A stretch of DNA of 17,865 bases from Clostridia bacterium (GTDB lineage Bacteria; Bacillota_A; Clostridia; Christensenellales; CAG-138): positions 1 through 17,865 of the forward strand of contig JAFZJT010000174.1 of assembly GCA_017553815.1 (NCBI GenBank). Reading direction: 5' to 3'. Position numbers and translations under genes: made by a program. The number at the start of each line of letters is the position of its first letter. The stretch's first letter is position 1. The notes under the pieces are model-generated. The model was not told where the DNA came from and ran no database searches. It was given only the letters and a program-made list of their open reading frames with translations. Of this stretch, positions 1 through 6,989 are shown piece after piece.

Positions 1-1
1 C

Positions 2-1762
2 CAGAACCACACCAACGGCACCCTCTCCAACTGCTTCGTTTGGATGGCTATCTGCGAAGGCATGAAGAGGGGCGGCAACGGCGTTACCGGCAACGCGCTT
101 ATCGCAAAGGGCGCCGCAGCGGTTTACGGCTACTCCCAGAGCGTTTCCTTCCGCGGCGACTATCTCTATGAAGAGGCCTTCTGGACCCAGATGAAGCAGG
201 GCAAGACCGTTGCTTCCGCTATCCAGACCATGAAGAACAGCGTTGGCGTCAGCGATCCCTACACCAACCCCACCGCATGGCCCATCCTCATGAGCCCCGT
301 GGACGCGTTCCCCTCCAACCCCGACGGCAGGCAGACCGTTTACTGCGATTGGCAGCTCATCGGCGCAACCAGCAGCAACGCCATCACCTCCGTTACCCTT
401 TCGAGCGTTTCCGTAGCGGTCGGTTCCACCGTTAGAGCGAACCTCACCGTTCAGCCCAGCAATGCAAACTACTCCGTAACTTGGAGCACCTATAACTCCT
501 CCATCGCGACCGTTGACAGCAGCGGCTACGTGCGCGGCGTTTCCGCAGGCACCACCACCCTCTCCGCCAACGTTTACGACAACGCTGCGGGCAAGTCCTA
601 CAGCCGCACCGCCACCATCACCGTTACCGGCGGCAGCAACCCCACCCCCACTCCGACTCCCGGACCCTCCACTACCTATGAGCGCGTTTACTCCATCGAG
701 AACGGCGGTCAGTACATTCTCGTTGCGGACGGCTCCGTTTCCGGCAGCACCGGTTACGCAGTTGGCAACACCATTGTATCCAGCAACCACTACCTCACCC
801 CCGTTGCCATCACCGTCAGCAGCTCCTACGCTTCCGTAAGCTCCGGCGTTAACGCGATCACTTGGACCGCTTCCGGCAACTCCACCTCCGGTTGGACCTT
901 CCGCAACGTCGGCAACAGCAAGTACCTCGGCCTTGACTCCGCTCAGTACCTGTATCCCTCCAACACCGCGGTTGCTTGGAAGTACACCTCTTCCTACGGT
1001 CTTGACAACCAGATCGACAGCGAAGGCTACTACTACCTCTCCTACAGCACCGGCAGGTACACCACCTCCAAGAACTCCGCGGCCATCAGGCTTTACAAGG
1101 TTTCTTCCGGCACCCCCGCTCCCACCACCTACACCGTAACCTTCAAGGATTGGGACGGCACCGTTCTTAAGACTCAGCAGGTCGCCTACGGCGGAGCGGC
1201 AACTCCTCCCGCGAACCCCACCCGTCCCGGCTACACCTTCACCGGTTGGGACAGGTCCTACAGCTACATCACCGCGGACACCGTGATAACCGCTCAGTAC
1301 ACTCAGAACTCCACGGGCAACACCTACCAGCGCGTTACCACCATCTACCCGGGCGACTACTACATCATCGTTGCGGCCAACTCCGTATCCGGCACCACCG
1401 GCTATGCGGTAGGCAACACCGTTGTATCCAACAACCGTTACCTCAACCCCGTTCAGGTAACCGTCAACAGCAACGGCACTCTGACCGTTCCCTCCGGCGT
1501 CAATCTGAACGCGATTACCTGGTACGCAGGCGGCAGCTCAACTTACGGCTACACCTTCAGGAACGTTGCAAACAGCAAGTACATGGGTCTTGACTCCGCT
1601 CAGTACCTCTACCCCTCCACCTCTGGCGTGGCTTGGAAGTACACCAACGGCGCTCTTGACAACCAGATCGATACCGACGGTTACTACTACCTCTCCTACA
1701 GCACCGGCAGGTACACCACCTCCAAGACTGCAGGCACCGTCTACATCTACAAGGTCGGTTAA
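2..1762 (+). CDS. Secreted multidomain protein, caspase/CHAT-like domain end plus Big_2, InlB-type and two unknown modules (5' partial)
   Basis: The frame is open from base 2, so the start lies upstream of the window. The first ~100 visible residues resemble the end of a caspase-fold (CHAT or clostripain-like) peptidase. A WMAICEGM segment fits the catalytic-cysteine strand (Cys codon 53-55), followed by an AKGAAAVYGYS strand and an EAFWTQMKQGKTVASA helix. The matching catalytic His would lie outside the window. Next comes a Big_2 immunoglobulin-like domain (about 383-634), a Pro/Thr linker (about 640-676), an unrecognised module (677-1102), an InlB B-type repeat with GYTFTGW (about 1130-1315) and a second copy of the module (1325-1756). 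There is no LPxTG motif or C-terminal membrane segment, so the protein is probably released or held non-covalently. Codon choice is very restricted (AAC, ACC, TAC, GGC, GTT), which suggests high expression. The exact peptidase family is uncertain. Confidence 0.85.
   Translation, partial: QNHTNGTLSNCFVWMAICEGMKRGGNGVTGNALIAKGAAAVYGYSQSVSFRGDYLYEEAFWTQMKQGKTVASAIQTMKNSVGVSDPYTNPTAWPILMSPVDAFPSNPDGRQTVYCDWQLIGATSSNAITSVTLSSVSVAVGSTVRANLTVQPSNANYSVTWSTYNSSIATVDSSGYVRGVSAGTTTLSANVYDNAAGKSYSRTATITVTGGSNPTPTPTPGPSTTYERVYSIENGGQYILVADGSVSGSTGYAVGNTIVSSNHYLTPVAITVSSSYASVSSGVNAITWTASGNSTSGWTFRNVGNSKYLGLDSAQYLYPSNTAVAWKYTSSYGLDNQIDSEGYYYLSYSTGRYTTSKNSAAIRLYKVSSGTPAPTTYTVTFKDWDGTVLKTQQVAYGGAATPPANPTRPGYTFTGWDRSYSYITADTVITAQYTQNSTGNTYQRVTTIYPGDYYIIVAANSVSGTTGYAVGNTVVSNNRYLNPVQVTVNSNGTLTVPSGVNLNAITWYAGGSSTYGYTFRNVANSKYMGLDSAQYLYPSTSGVAWKYTNGALDNQIDTDGYYYLSYSTGRYTTSKTAGTVYIYKVG
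677..1102 (+). repeat. Coding repeat, first copy of a ~142-residue module
   Basis: This stretch aligns with 1325-1756 over its whole length. Shared segments include VSG-TGYAVGNT, TFRNV-NSKY, GLDSAQYLYPS, VAWKYT, LDNQID and YYYLSYSTGRYTTSK. Tyr, Ser and Thr are abundant and cysteine is absent. The GxYxIV...SKYLGLD...WKY pattern suggests a beta-rich, possibly trefoil-like ligand-binding fold. I do not recognise a named family, and that fold is inference. Confidence 0.85.
1325..1756 (+). repeat. Coding repeat, second copy of the ~144-residue module
   Basis: This is the C-terminal copy of the module at 677-1102. It ends the protein three codons after the repeat, so nothing follows it that could act as a sorting signal. 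Identity is highest in the C-terminal half, also at DNA level. The N-terminal half carries small indels, for example an extra LN before AITW. Confidence 0.85.
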
Positions 1763-1773
1763 TAGACCGAATC

Positions 1774-1790
1774 ACTCCTTTAGGAGTTTT
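1774..1790 (+). terminator. Small hairpin with T-run after the surface-protein gene
   Basis: ACTCC (1774-1778) and GGAGT (1783-1787) form a 5-bp stem with a TTTA loop, followed by TTT. It lies just past the stop codon. It is weak alone and probably acts with the larger hairpin downstream. Confidence 0.4.
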
Positions 1791-1803
1791 CCTTCCAAAT
1801 TTT

Positions 1804-1829
1804 AAGACACCGCTTCGGCGGTGTCTTTT
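1804..1829 (+). terminator. Rho-independent terminator of the surface-protein gene
   Basis: A perfect 10-bp stem AAGACACCGC / GCGGTGTCTT (1804-1813, 1818-1827) closes a TTCG tetraloop and runs into T residues. It lies between this gene and the convergent small-terminase-like gene. Confidence 0.85.
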
Positions 1830-1842
1830 CATGTTTCTCTGT

Positions 1843-2088
1843 TCAATCTGCAAAGCCCTCGGGCATATTCTCGAAGATAACGCGCACGGCGGAATCCTCA
1901 GCCTTTTCGGGCTGCGACTTTATGTAGTCAAGAAGCGCTTTGACCGCGCTCAGCCGATCGGATGGCTTTAGCTCCGTGTCGTTCACCATCGAGATTATTG
2001 TGTCGAGCGCAAGCTTTCGCAGCTTCTTCTCGCTCGAAGGGCTTCTTCGCTTTCTTTTGACCTCTGTATTCTCGTTTTCAGGGATCAT
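1843..2088 (-). CDS. Small terminase-like protein, 81 aa
   Basis: This short, charged, soluble protein has a basic N-terminus (KRKRRS), a helical middle containing SDRLSAVKALLDY, and an acidic end VRVIFENMPEGFAD. The DRLxAxxxLLDY helix resembles the DNA-binding helix of phage small terminase subunits. Those proteins recognise the packaging site and hand DNA to the large subunit. The ATG at 2086-2088 follows a purine-rich stretch with AAGGGGA. The gene points away from the large terminase gene, which starts 487 bases to the right; in phages the two genes are usually co-oriented. The assignment rests on the helix pattern and on the neighbouring terL and portal genes. It could also be an unrelated small DNA-binding protein. 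Confidence 0.55.
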   Translation of the reverse strand: MIPENENTEVKRKRRSPSSEKKLRKLALDTIISMVNDTELKPSDRLSAVKALLDYIKSQPEKAEDSAVRVIFENMPEGFAD

Positions 2089-2130
2089 TCCCCTTCACCT
2101 CGCTCCTTTCCTCGGCGCTGCCCCATCTTT

Positions 2131-2160
2131 ATTATACCATGAAAAGGCGGCTCGCGGCAA
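2131..2160 (-). promoter_or_regulatory. Likely promoter of the small-terminase-like gene
   Basis: Read on the minus strand, TTGCCG (2155-2160) and TATAAT (2131-2136) are separated by 18 bases. They stand about 43 bases upstream of the start codon. The -10 matches consensus fully and the -35 matches partly. Confidence 0.5.
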
Positions 2161-2575
2161 AGCGCAAAGCAGTTTGCAGCAGCCCTTTCGATGCTGCAAT
2201 ACCATTTTCAAAACCAAAAGTCAATACGCACTATGTACATTTTTACGCGCATGCACTTGCCCGTTTTTCCTTGCTCGCCGCAAATAAAAAATGATAAAAT
2301 AATATTAGGGGGCTGTTTTGAGCTTCCCTAAAAAACTTAATATGCCAACGCAAGCGATTTTCGCCGCCCGTGCGTCATGTTCCGCCCTTCGCCGTAACCC
2401 CATTCGGCGAAAGGCACAAAAACAAAACGCATTTTTAAAGCATCTGTCATATCATATCGCCACACCCATTTTTTTCGCGCTTCGGGCGGCGCAAAAGCGC
2501 AGCAATTCCCTGCCGCATAATAAACGCGGCATTCAGTATAAAAGAGAACGAAAAAACGAATAAGGAGTTTGGCCA
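2161..2575. other. Gene-free gap upstream of terL
   Basis: I see no convincing gene here. Short open frames on both strands lack ribosome sites and have no recognisable content. A possible plus-strand promoter is TTGCTC (2271-2276), an 18-base spacer and TAAAAT (2295-2300), which would leave a leader of about 275 bases. An AT-rich TATAAA also occurs at 2537-2542. AAGGAG at 2562-2567 is the ribosome site of terL. Confidence 0.4.
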
Positions 2576-3928
2576 ATGGATGTCATCCTGCACGGCGTAC
2601 CGAACGAGCGGCAGAAGGAGTTCTTTCTCTCCCGCGCGAGGCACACAGCCTACGGAGGCGCACGAGGCGGCGGCAAGAGCTGGGCGATGCGAAGAAAATT
2701 CGTTTTGCTCGCACTCCGCTACGAGGGACTAAACCTGCTTTTATTGCGCCGCACCCTGCCCGAGCTTCGCGAAAACCATATCGTGCCGCTTCAAAGGGAG
2801 CTTTACGGCGCGGCGGAATACAACTCCACCGAGCGCGTGTTCCGGTTTCCGAACGGCTCGAGGATAAAGCTCGGCTACTGCGACAGCGCGCAGGACGTTT
2901 ACCAGTATCAGGGGCAGGAATACGCGGTCGTCGGTCTGGAGGAGGCAACGCATTTCACTGAGGAGCAGATGCGCTTCTTGACCACCTGCAACCGCACCAC
3001 GCGAAAGGATTTTTCGCCCCGAATGTACTACACCTGCAACCCCGGCAACGTCGGTCACGCATGGGTCAAGCGCCTCTTCATCGACAGGCAGTACACGGAC
3101 ACCGAGCGCGCTGAGGACTACCTCTTCATTCCCGCACGCATCTACGACAACGCCGCGCTTATGAGCGCCGACCCGGGCTATATCCGTCAGCTCATGGCGC
3201 TGCCCGAGGAGCTTCGAAGGGCGCATCTCGACGGCGATTGGGACGTGCACTCGGGGCAGTATTTCCGCGAGTTTTCAAGGGAGAAGCACGTTGTCGCGCC
3301 GTTTGAGATCCCGAAAAGCTGGCGGCGCTTTCGCTCGATGGACTGGGGCTACAACGACCCCTGCTGCGTGCTCTGGCACGCGGTGGACGGCGATGGAAGG
3401 GTTTTCACCTATCGCGAGCTCTACGTTCGCTTTATGCGCGCCGACCTCGTTGCGGCGGAGGTGAGAAAGCTTTCCGAAGGAGAAATTATCTCCTACACCG
3501 TGGCATCGCCAGATATGTGGCAAAAGCGCGGCGCGCTGCTCGCATCAAGCGGCGGCTTTGAGGGCGAAACGCTTGCGGAGCTGTTTATGAGCGCGGGGCT
3601 TGCGCTTACCCCCGCGGACAACTCGCGCATTGCGGGCTGGAACCGCATCCGCGAATATCTCGCAATGAAACCCGATGGCTTTGGCGGCGAGATTCCGATG
3701 TGGCAATGCTTCGAGAACTGCACGAACCTAATTCGCCAGCTTCCGATGCTTGAATTCGACAGGCTGAACCGCGAGGATGCATCGGACGGCAACGACCATG
3801 CGCCCGAGGCTCTCCGCTACGGCCTTATGAGCCGCCCGCACGGAAAAAGCGAGCCCGTTATAGTCAAAAAAAGAGCATACGACCCGCTGAGTCTGCCCGA
3901 AGCGGGGGCGAGCTGGTATTCGAGTTAG
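2576..3928 (+). CDS. terL: Phage terminase large subunit
   Basis: This is the packaging motor ATPase and nuclease that pumps phage DNA into a prohead through the portal and cuts the concatemer. The N-terminal ATPase has Walker A GGARGGGKS (residues 27-35), Walker B VVGLEEA (118-124) with a catalytic glutamate, and a coupling motif TCNPGN (153-158). The C-terminal RNase H-like nuclease has candidate metal ligands D256 (MDWGY), D313 (SPDMW) and D407 (GNDHAPEALRYG). At 450 residues it is full length for the family, with no frameshift. The ATG follows AAGGAG by eight bases. The portal gene follows after 87 bases, the usual phage order. Base composition matches the surrounding chromosomal genes, so this is not obviously a recent arrival. 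Confidence 0.95.
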   Translation: MDVILHGVPNERQKEFFLSRARHTAYGGARGGGKSWAMRRKFVLLALRYEGLNLLLLRRTLPELRENHIVPLQRELYGAAEYNSTERVFRFPNGSRIKLGYCDSAQDVYQYQGQEYAVVGLEEATHFTEEQMRFLTTCNRTTRKDFSPRMYYTCNPGNVGHAWVKRLFIDRQYTDTERAEDYLFIPARIYDNAALMSADPGYIRQLMALPEELRRAHLDGDWDVHSGQYFREFSREKHVVAPFEIPKSWRRFRSMDWGYNDPCCVLWHAVDGDGRVFTYRELYVRFMRADLVAAEVRKLSEGEIISYTVASPDMWQKRGALLASSGGFEGETLAELFMSAGLALTPADNSRIAGWNRIREYLAMKPDGFGGEIPMWQCFENCTNLIRQLPMLEFDRLNREDASDGNDHAPEALRYGLMSRPHGKSEPVIVKKRAYDPLSLPEAGASWYSS

Positions 3929-3930
3929 TT

Positions 3931-3953
3931 AATAGTGAATAATGAATAGTTGA
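3931..3953. repeat. Short AATAnTGA tandem repeats
   Basis: Three near-copies of a 7-8 base unit (AATAGTGA, ATAATGA, ATAGTTGA) lie in the terL-portal gap. I recall similar AT-rich runs between genes of gut Clostridia, but cannot verify that here. No function is evident. Confidence 0.4.
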
Positions 3954-4015
3954 GGTTGAAATCCCTTTGGTATTTCATAATATTCTATTGTATTTATTCA
4001 AGGAAAGGAACCGAT

Positions 4016-5698
4016 ATGAAAAACGAGATAAGCAAAAGCTTCAGCCGGGTTTACGGAGCGATCGCGCAGCCTGCGCAATCAGGCAAGGTGGAGGAGACCG
4101 AGGCGCTTTATGCGCTTTTCAACGAATTCTACTCCGCTTATGCGGGTGAGCGCGCAAGGCTCGACAAATGCGAGCGAATGTACAGGGGCGAGCATTGGTA
4201 CGACGTGCCGCCGGGCGAAAAGGGCGAGCCCCGCCCCGTTACACCGGTTTTGCAGAGCACGATAGAGAACGTGCGCGCCGACCTTGTGGACTATCTGCCC
4301 GAGGCTATAGTCAGCTCCGATGCGCCCGAATACGACGCGCTTTCGGAGATTTTTACCCATATCATCCATGAAAATCATCTAAGATGCGCCTACGACGAGG
4401 AGTATCTCAAGATGACGCACGATCTTCTGGTCGGCGGCTACGGCGTGCAGCAGATAGGCTTCGACGAAAGCGCGAACGGCGGCATGGGCGGCGCGTATAT
4501 CCGCCACGTGGATGCGCGAAGCGTGCTCTTCGACCCGCTCGCAAGCGACCTTCAGGACGGCAGAGCCGTTTTCAAATTCGCCCACCACACGCGCGACTGG
4601 TTCAGTCAGCATTATCCCGAAAAGGCGGAGGAACTGCGTGAGGACGGCTTTATGTTCGACACGCCCGAGGAGCAGATCCTCACTTCGGACAGCGAAAAGA
4701 CCATCCTTCTGATCGAATGTTGGCGCAGGGTGTATGACGCAAAGCGCGAGCGCTATGCGGTACACATGATGCTGCTTGCAGGCGGCGTTATGCTTGAGGA
4801 CAGCCGCGATGCACGCCCTGAGGGGTATTTTGCGCACGGCGAATATCCCTTTGTGATAACAAAACTGTTTGAGCGCAAGGGAAGCTGTCTCGGCTACGGC
4901 TTCGTGGATATGTTTGAAACGAGCCAGCGCAATTCTGACAAGCTCGACCAGATAGTGATGAAAAACGCGCTTCTTGCGAGCCACAACAAGCTTCTTATCA
5001 CGGGCGCGAGCGGCTTCGATCCCGCCGACCTTCGCGATTGGTCGAAGGAGGTTCACCAGGGCGACAACCTCAACGGCATCTCGTGGTTTGCAACCGCTCC
5101 CCTGCCCTCGTATATGCTCCACTACATCGCCGAGATGCGAAACTCCATCAAGGAGGAATCGGGCGCAAACGAATTTGCGCGCGGCATGACCCACGCGGGC
5201 GTAACGAGCGGCACGGCGATCGCGGCGCTGCAGGAGGCTTCGAGCAAGCGCTCTCGCATGGCGGCGCGGAATATCCACTCCGCGTTCCGCAAGGCGGTCT
5301 GTCAGGAGATAGAGATAGAGCGCGAATTCACCCTGCGCGAGCGCTGTGAAAAGAGCCTTGCCGCGATAGGCGCGGAGATGGGCTATGACGAGCGCGCCGC
5401 GAATATCGCCAAGCTTTCCGCAATAGAAAAAGCGCTCGACAGGCTTGAAAATCTGCCCGCGGAATTCCAAGTCACGGTCAAGGTGGTCAAGGAAAACGCC
5501 TTCTCCGTGCTCAACAACAACGAAACCGTTTTCCGCCTCGTTTCGGCGGGGATGATAACGCCGGACGTTGGTCTGCAGCTTCTCATCTTCGACGGCAAGG
5601 ACCAGGCCGTTCAGCTTATGAAGGCAAAGGCGCTTGAGCTGGCACTTGCCGCGGCGACCGGCACGGGCGGAGCGAATCCCGACAACAATATGCCGTAA
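4016..5698 (+). CDS. Phage portal protein
   Basis: The portal forms the dodecameric ring at one capsid vertex through which the terminase pumps DNA. The 560-residue product shows a portal-like pattern. Near the N-terminus are RMYRGEHWY and PVLQSTIENVRADLVDYLPE, then KMTHDLLVGGYGVQQIGFDE and a DARSVLFDP strand. In the centre is FERKGSCLGYGFVDMFETSQR, and GVTSGTAIAALQEAS near residue 400 matches the crown-proximal helix of portal proteins. An in-frame TTG at 3950 would add 22 residues, but ATG 4016 has AGGAAAGGA just upstream and is the better start. It follows terL and is intact. No protease, capsid or tail genes come after it. It appears closer to the P22/T7-like portal group than to the HK97 group, but this is a judgement by eye. 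Confidence 0.85.
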   Translation: MKNEISKSFSRVYGAIAQPAQSGKVEETEALYALFNEFYSAYAGERARLDKCERMYRGEHWYDVPPGEKGEPRPVTPVLQSTIENVRADLVDYLPEAIVSSDAPEYDALSEIFTHIIHENHLRCAYDEEYLKMTHDLLVGGYGVQQIGFDESANGGMGGAYIRHVDARSVLFDPLASDLQDGRAVFKFAHHTRDWFSQHYPEKAEELREDGFMFDTPEEQILTSDSEKTILLIECWRRVYDAKRERYAVHMMLLAGGVMLEDSRDARPEGYFAHGEYPFVITKLFERKGSCLGYGFVDMFETSQRNSDKLDQIVMKNALLASHNKLLITGASGFDPADLRDWSKEVHQGDNLNGISWFATAPLPSYMLHYIAEMRNSIKEESGANEFARGMTHAGVTSGTAIAALQEASSKRSRMAARNIHSAFRKAVCQEIEIEREFTLRERCEKSLAAIGAEMGYDERAANIAKLSAIEKALDRLENLPAEFQVTVKVVKENAFSVLNNNETVFRLVSAGMITPDVGLQLLIFDGKDQAVQLMKAKALELALAAATGTGGANPDNNMP

Positions 5699-5719
5699 TA
5701 CGCCGTGAATCACGGAAAA

Positions 5720-5741
5720 GGCGGGCAAAATCCCGCCCGCC
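5720..5741. terminator. GC-rich hairpin after the portal gene
   Basis: GGCGGGC (5720-5726) pairs with GCCCGCC (5735-5741). On the minus strand the stem is followed by TTTT, so it may terminate the membrane-protein gene that reads leftward. There is no T-run on the plus strand. Confidence 0.5.
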
Positions 5742-5803
5742 AAATAAGCGAATATTATTCCATGCGTTTTTCTTCCATAATATGAGGGCAATTCACCCTT
5801 CAT

Positions 5804-5839
5804 CAGAAAACCGGGCGAATCAAACCGCCCGGTTTTCTG
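5804..5839. terminator. Bidirectional terminator with a perfect 14-bp stem
   Basis: CAGAAAACCGGGCG (5804-5817) and CGCCCGGTTTTCTG (5826-5839) are exact inverted repeats around an 8-base loop. The AAAA/TTTT at the stem base gives a T-run in both directions. This suits convergent ends of the portal gene and the minus-strand membrane-protein gene. Confidence 0.8.
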
Positions 5840-5899
5840 CTATTACGCATCATTGTTTCAAAAAACCTAAACTCAGGTTAGTATTGACTTTATCATACC

Positions 5900-6430
5900 T
5901 CACTTATCGCGTTCCCGATCAACGACATCTTTAATGTCGCAGTGCGCCAAAGGGTTTGAATGTTTTTCTGCATTGGCGGCGATATCTATAAGTTCTTTTA
6001 CTTCTTGGATAACTCCGTGTTCATATTTCAGCATTCCCTGCTCCAATTCCGTAAAAGCATGATAAAAGCCATCTACATGCGTCTTAGATAAAACTCTTGA
6101 ATTAATCACGGGGAGCAACGCCGATAAAAATGACATTATCGCCATCCAAACCGCGCTTTGATGTCCTGCACTCTGCAAAAAGTCGGCTGTAAAGTAAACC
6201 GTTGCTGTAGATGTAAAAAGAGGAACGAGCATCAATGCATACTGTACGATTGTCCACGCAATAAACGAGGAATAATATGCACGATACCTCTTAAATATGA
6301 AATTCGGCGTTTTGGAAAACGAGGCTCGTTTTGCACGATTGCCTAACATTATAAGCAAGTAGCATAATGCTATTAACAGGACTATTCCTAAAGCAATAAA
6401 CGTTAGAGTAAGAACTCCCTGATACTCCAT
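5900..6430 (-). CDS. Three-helix membrane protein, SLATT-like
   Basis: The 176-residue protein has three predicted membrane segments, at about residues 7-29, 53-75 and 92-110. A basic loop (NRAKRASFSK...FKRYRAYY) separates the first two. The soluble tail (about 113-176) is probably helical, with DGFYHAFTELEQGMLKYEHG and acidic stretches. The layout recalls SLATT-type predicted pore-forming effectors of nucleotide-triggered defence systems, but no decisive motif is visible and no nucleotidyltransferase is adjacent. GGAGG at 6436-6440 sits correctly before the ATG. It is divergent from an XRE repressor gene 201 bases away, with palindromic operators in between, so the two may form a regulated pair. 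It could equally be an uncharacterised membrane protein. Confidence 0.65.
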   Translation of the reverse strand: MEYQGVLTLTFIALGIVLLIALCYLLIMLGNRAKRASFSKTPNFIFKRYRAYYSSFIAWTIVQYALMLVPLFTSTATVYFTADFLQSAGHQSAVWMAIMSFLSALLPVINSRVLSKTHVDGFYHAFTELEQGMLKYEHGVIQEVKELIDIAANAEKHSNPLAHCDIKDVVDRERDK

Positions 6431-6555
6431 AACAACCTCCCAAACTTAACATTCAAAAATGGTTTATTCAGCATTCTCCATGAAATCTTTTCACCAGAAG
6501 CATTAGCATAAATCCGATGCTCTTGAATTACGAGCCATTGCTTCCACGCACATTA

Positions 6556-6573
6556 TAGTAAATTTATTTACTA
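6556..6573. promoter_or_regulatory. Operator palindrome 1 upstream of the XRE gene
   Basis: TAGTAAATTTATTTACTA is a perfect 8-2-8 inverted repeat. A second, slightly degenerate copy begins 25 bases downstream. Such tandem palindromes next to an XRE-family gene typically bind its dimers for autoregulation. Confidence 0.75.
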
Positions 6574-6580
6574 AAGTCAT

Positions 6581-6598
6581 TAGTAAACTTATTTACTG
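6581..6598. promoter_or_regulatory. Operator palindrome 2 upstream of the XRE gene
   Basis: TAGTAAACTTATTTACTG matches operator 1 at 16 of 18 positions and keeps the AGTAAA/TTTACT half-sites. A possible -10 hexamer TAAAAT (6601-6606) starts three bases later, so a bound repressor would cover the promoter. Confidence 0.7.
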
Positions 6599-6603
6599 AA
6601 TAA

Positions 6604-6627
6604 AATACTGTACGGATGTGCAGTATT
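6604..6627 (+). promoter_or_regulatory. Hairpin over the XRE ribosome site
   Basis: AATACTG (6604-6610) and CAGTATT (6621-6627) are perfect inverted repeats. Their ten-base loop contains the only SD-like bases (GGATG) before the ATG at 6632. It could modulate translation, or be a third protein-binding site of different sequence. Confidence 0.4.
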
Positions 6628-6631
6628 CAGT

Positions 6632-6844
6632 ATGAACTATCAACGCAGAATACGCGATTTGAGAGAGGATCACGATAAAACTCAATCGGAAATAGCAATT
6701 ATGCTCGGCACATCGCAAACTATGTATGCCCGCTATGAGCGCGGCGCAAGCGAGCTTCCGATACGCCACCTTGTTAAACTTGCCGATTATTACGGCGTTT
6801 CAACCGATTACATACTTTGCAGGGACAAAAAGAACAGCAAATAA
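6632..6844 (+). CDS. XRE-family transcriptional regulator, 70 aa
   Basis: This is a minimal helix-turn-helix protein of the HTH_3/Cro-CI type. RIRDLREDHDKTQSEIAIMLG is followed by the recognition helix TSQTMYARYERG and then a LPIRHLVKLADYYGVSTDYIL helix pair. The domain fills almost the whole protein, leaving no sensor domain. The ribosome site is weak, with GGATG about 13 bases upstream inside a hairpin loop. Two palindromes upstream (6556-6598) are probably its own binding sites and lie between it and the divergent membrane-protein gene, so it likely represses one or both. Its small size and arrangement fit phage or toxin-antitoxin type repressors as well as free-standing regulators. Confidence 0.85.
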   Translation: MNYQRRIRDLREDHDKTQSEIAIMLGTSQTMYARYERGASELPIRHLVKLADYYGVSTDYILCRDKKNSK

Positions 6845-6865
6845 GTGTTTTTCCGCCTTGAATCA

Positions 6866-6894
6866 TTGTTAAACCGCCATTTTGATGGTATAAT
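6866..6894 (+). promoter_or_regulatory. Promoter of polA
   Basis: TTGTTA (6866-6871), a 17-base spacer and TATAAT (6889-6894) form a good sigma-A promoter. It lies about 95 bases before the polA start and just after the XRE gene. Confidence 0.75.
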
Positions 6895-6920
6895 ATTATT
6901 TTGGATGAATAGATGTATTT

Positions 6921-6971
6921 CGCGCGGCTTTTTTCGGATGGGTGAAAGCCTGCCGAGTGAAAACCCGCGCG
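6921..6971 (+). other. Structured leader of polA
   Basis: CGCGCGG (6921-6927) pairs with CCGCGCG (6965-6971). The enclosed 37 bases can form a shorter inner stem (CGG/CCG with GGG/CCT). The outer stem ends directly before the AAGGAG ribosome site (6976-6981). I do not recognise a known riboswitch class. Confidence 0.4.
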
Positions 6972-6989
6972 CAAAAAGGAGTTTTACAG

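Noticed and set aside
2318..2563. 81-codon frame before terL
   Set aside because: No ribosome site or domain, and minus-strand frames of equal length overlap it.
3950..4015. TTG start for the portal protein
   Set aside because: ATG 4016 has AGGAAAGGA directly upstream; the extension is AT-rich and unlike portal N-termini.
4379..5803. Long minus-strand open frame (474 codons) opposite the portal gene
   Set aside because: It lies almost wholly antisense to the well-supported portal gene, has no recognisable domain and a His/Arg/Val-rich composition typical of a codon-bias shadow.
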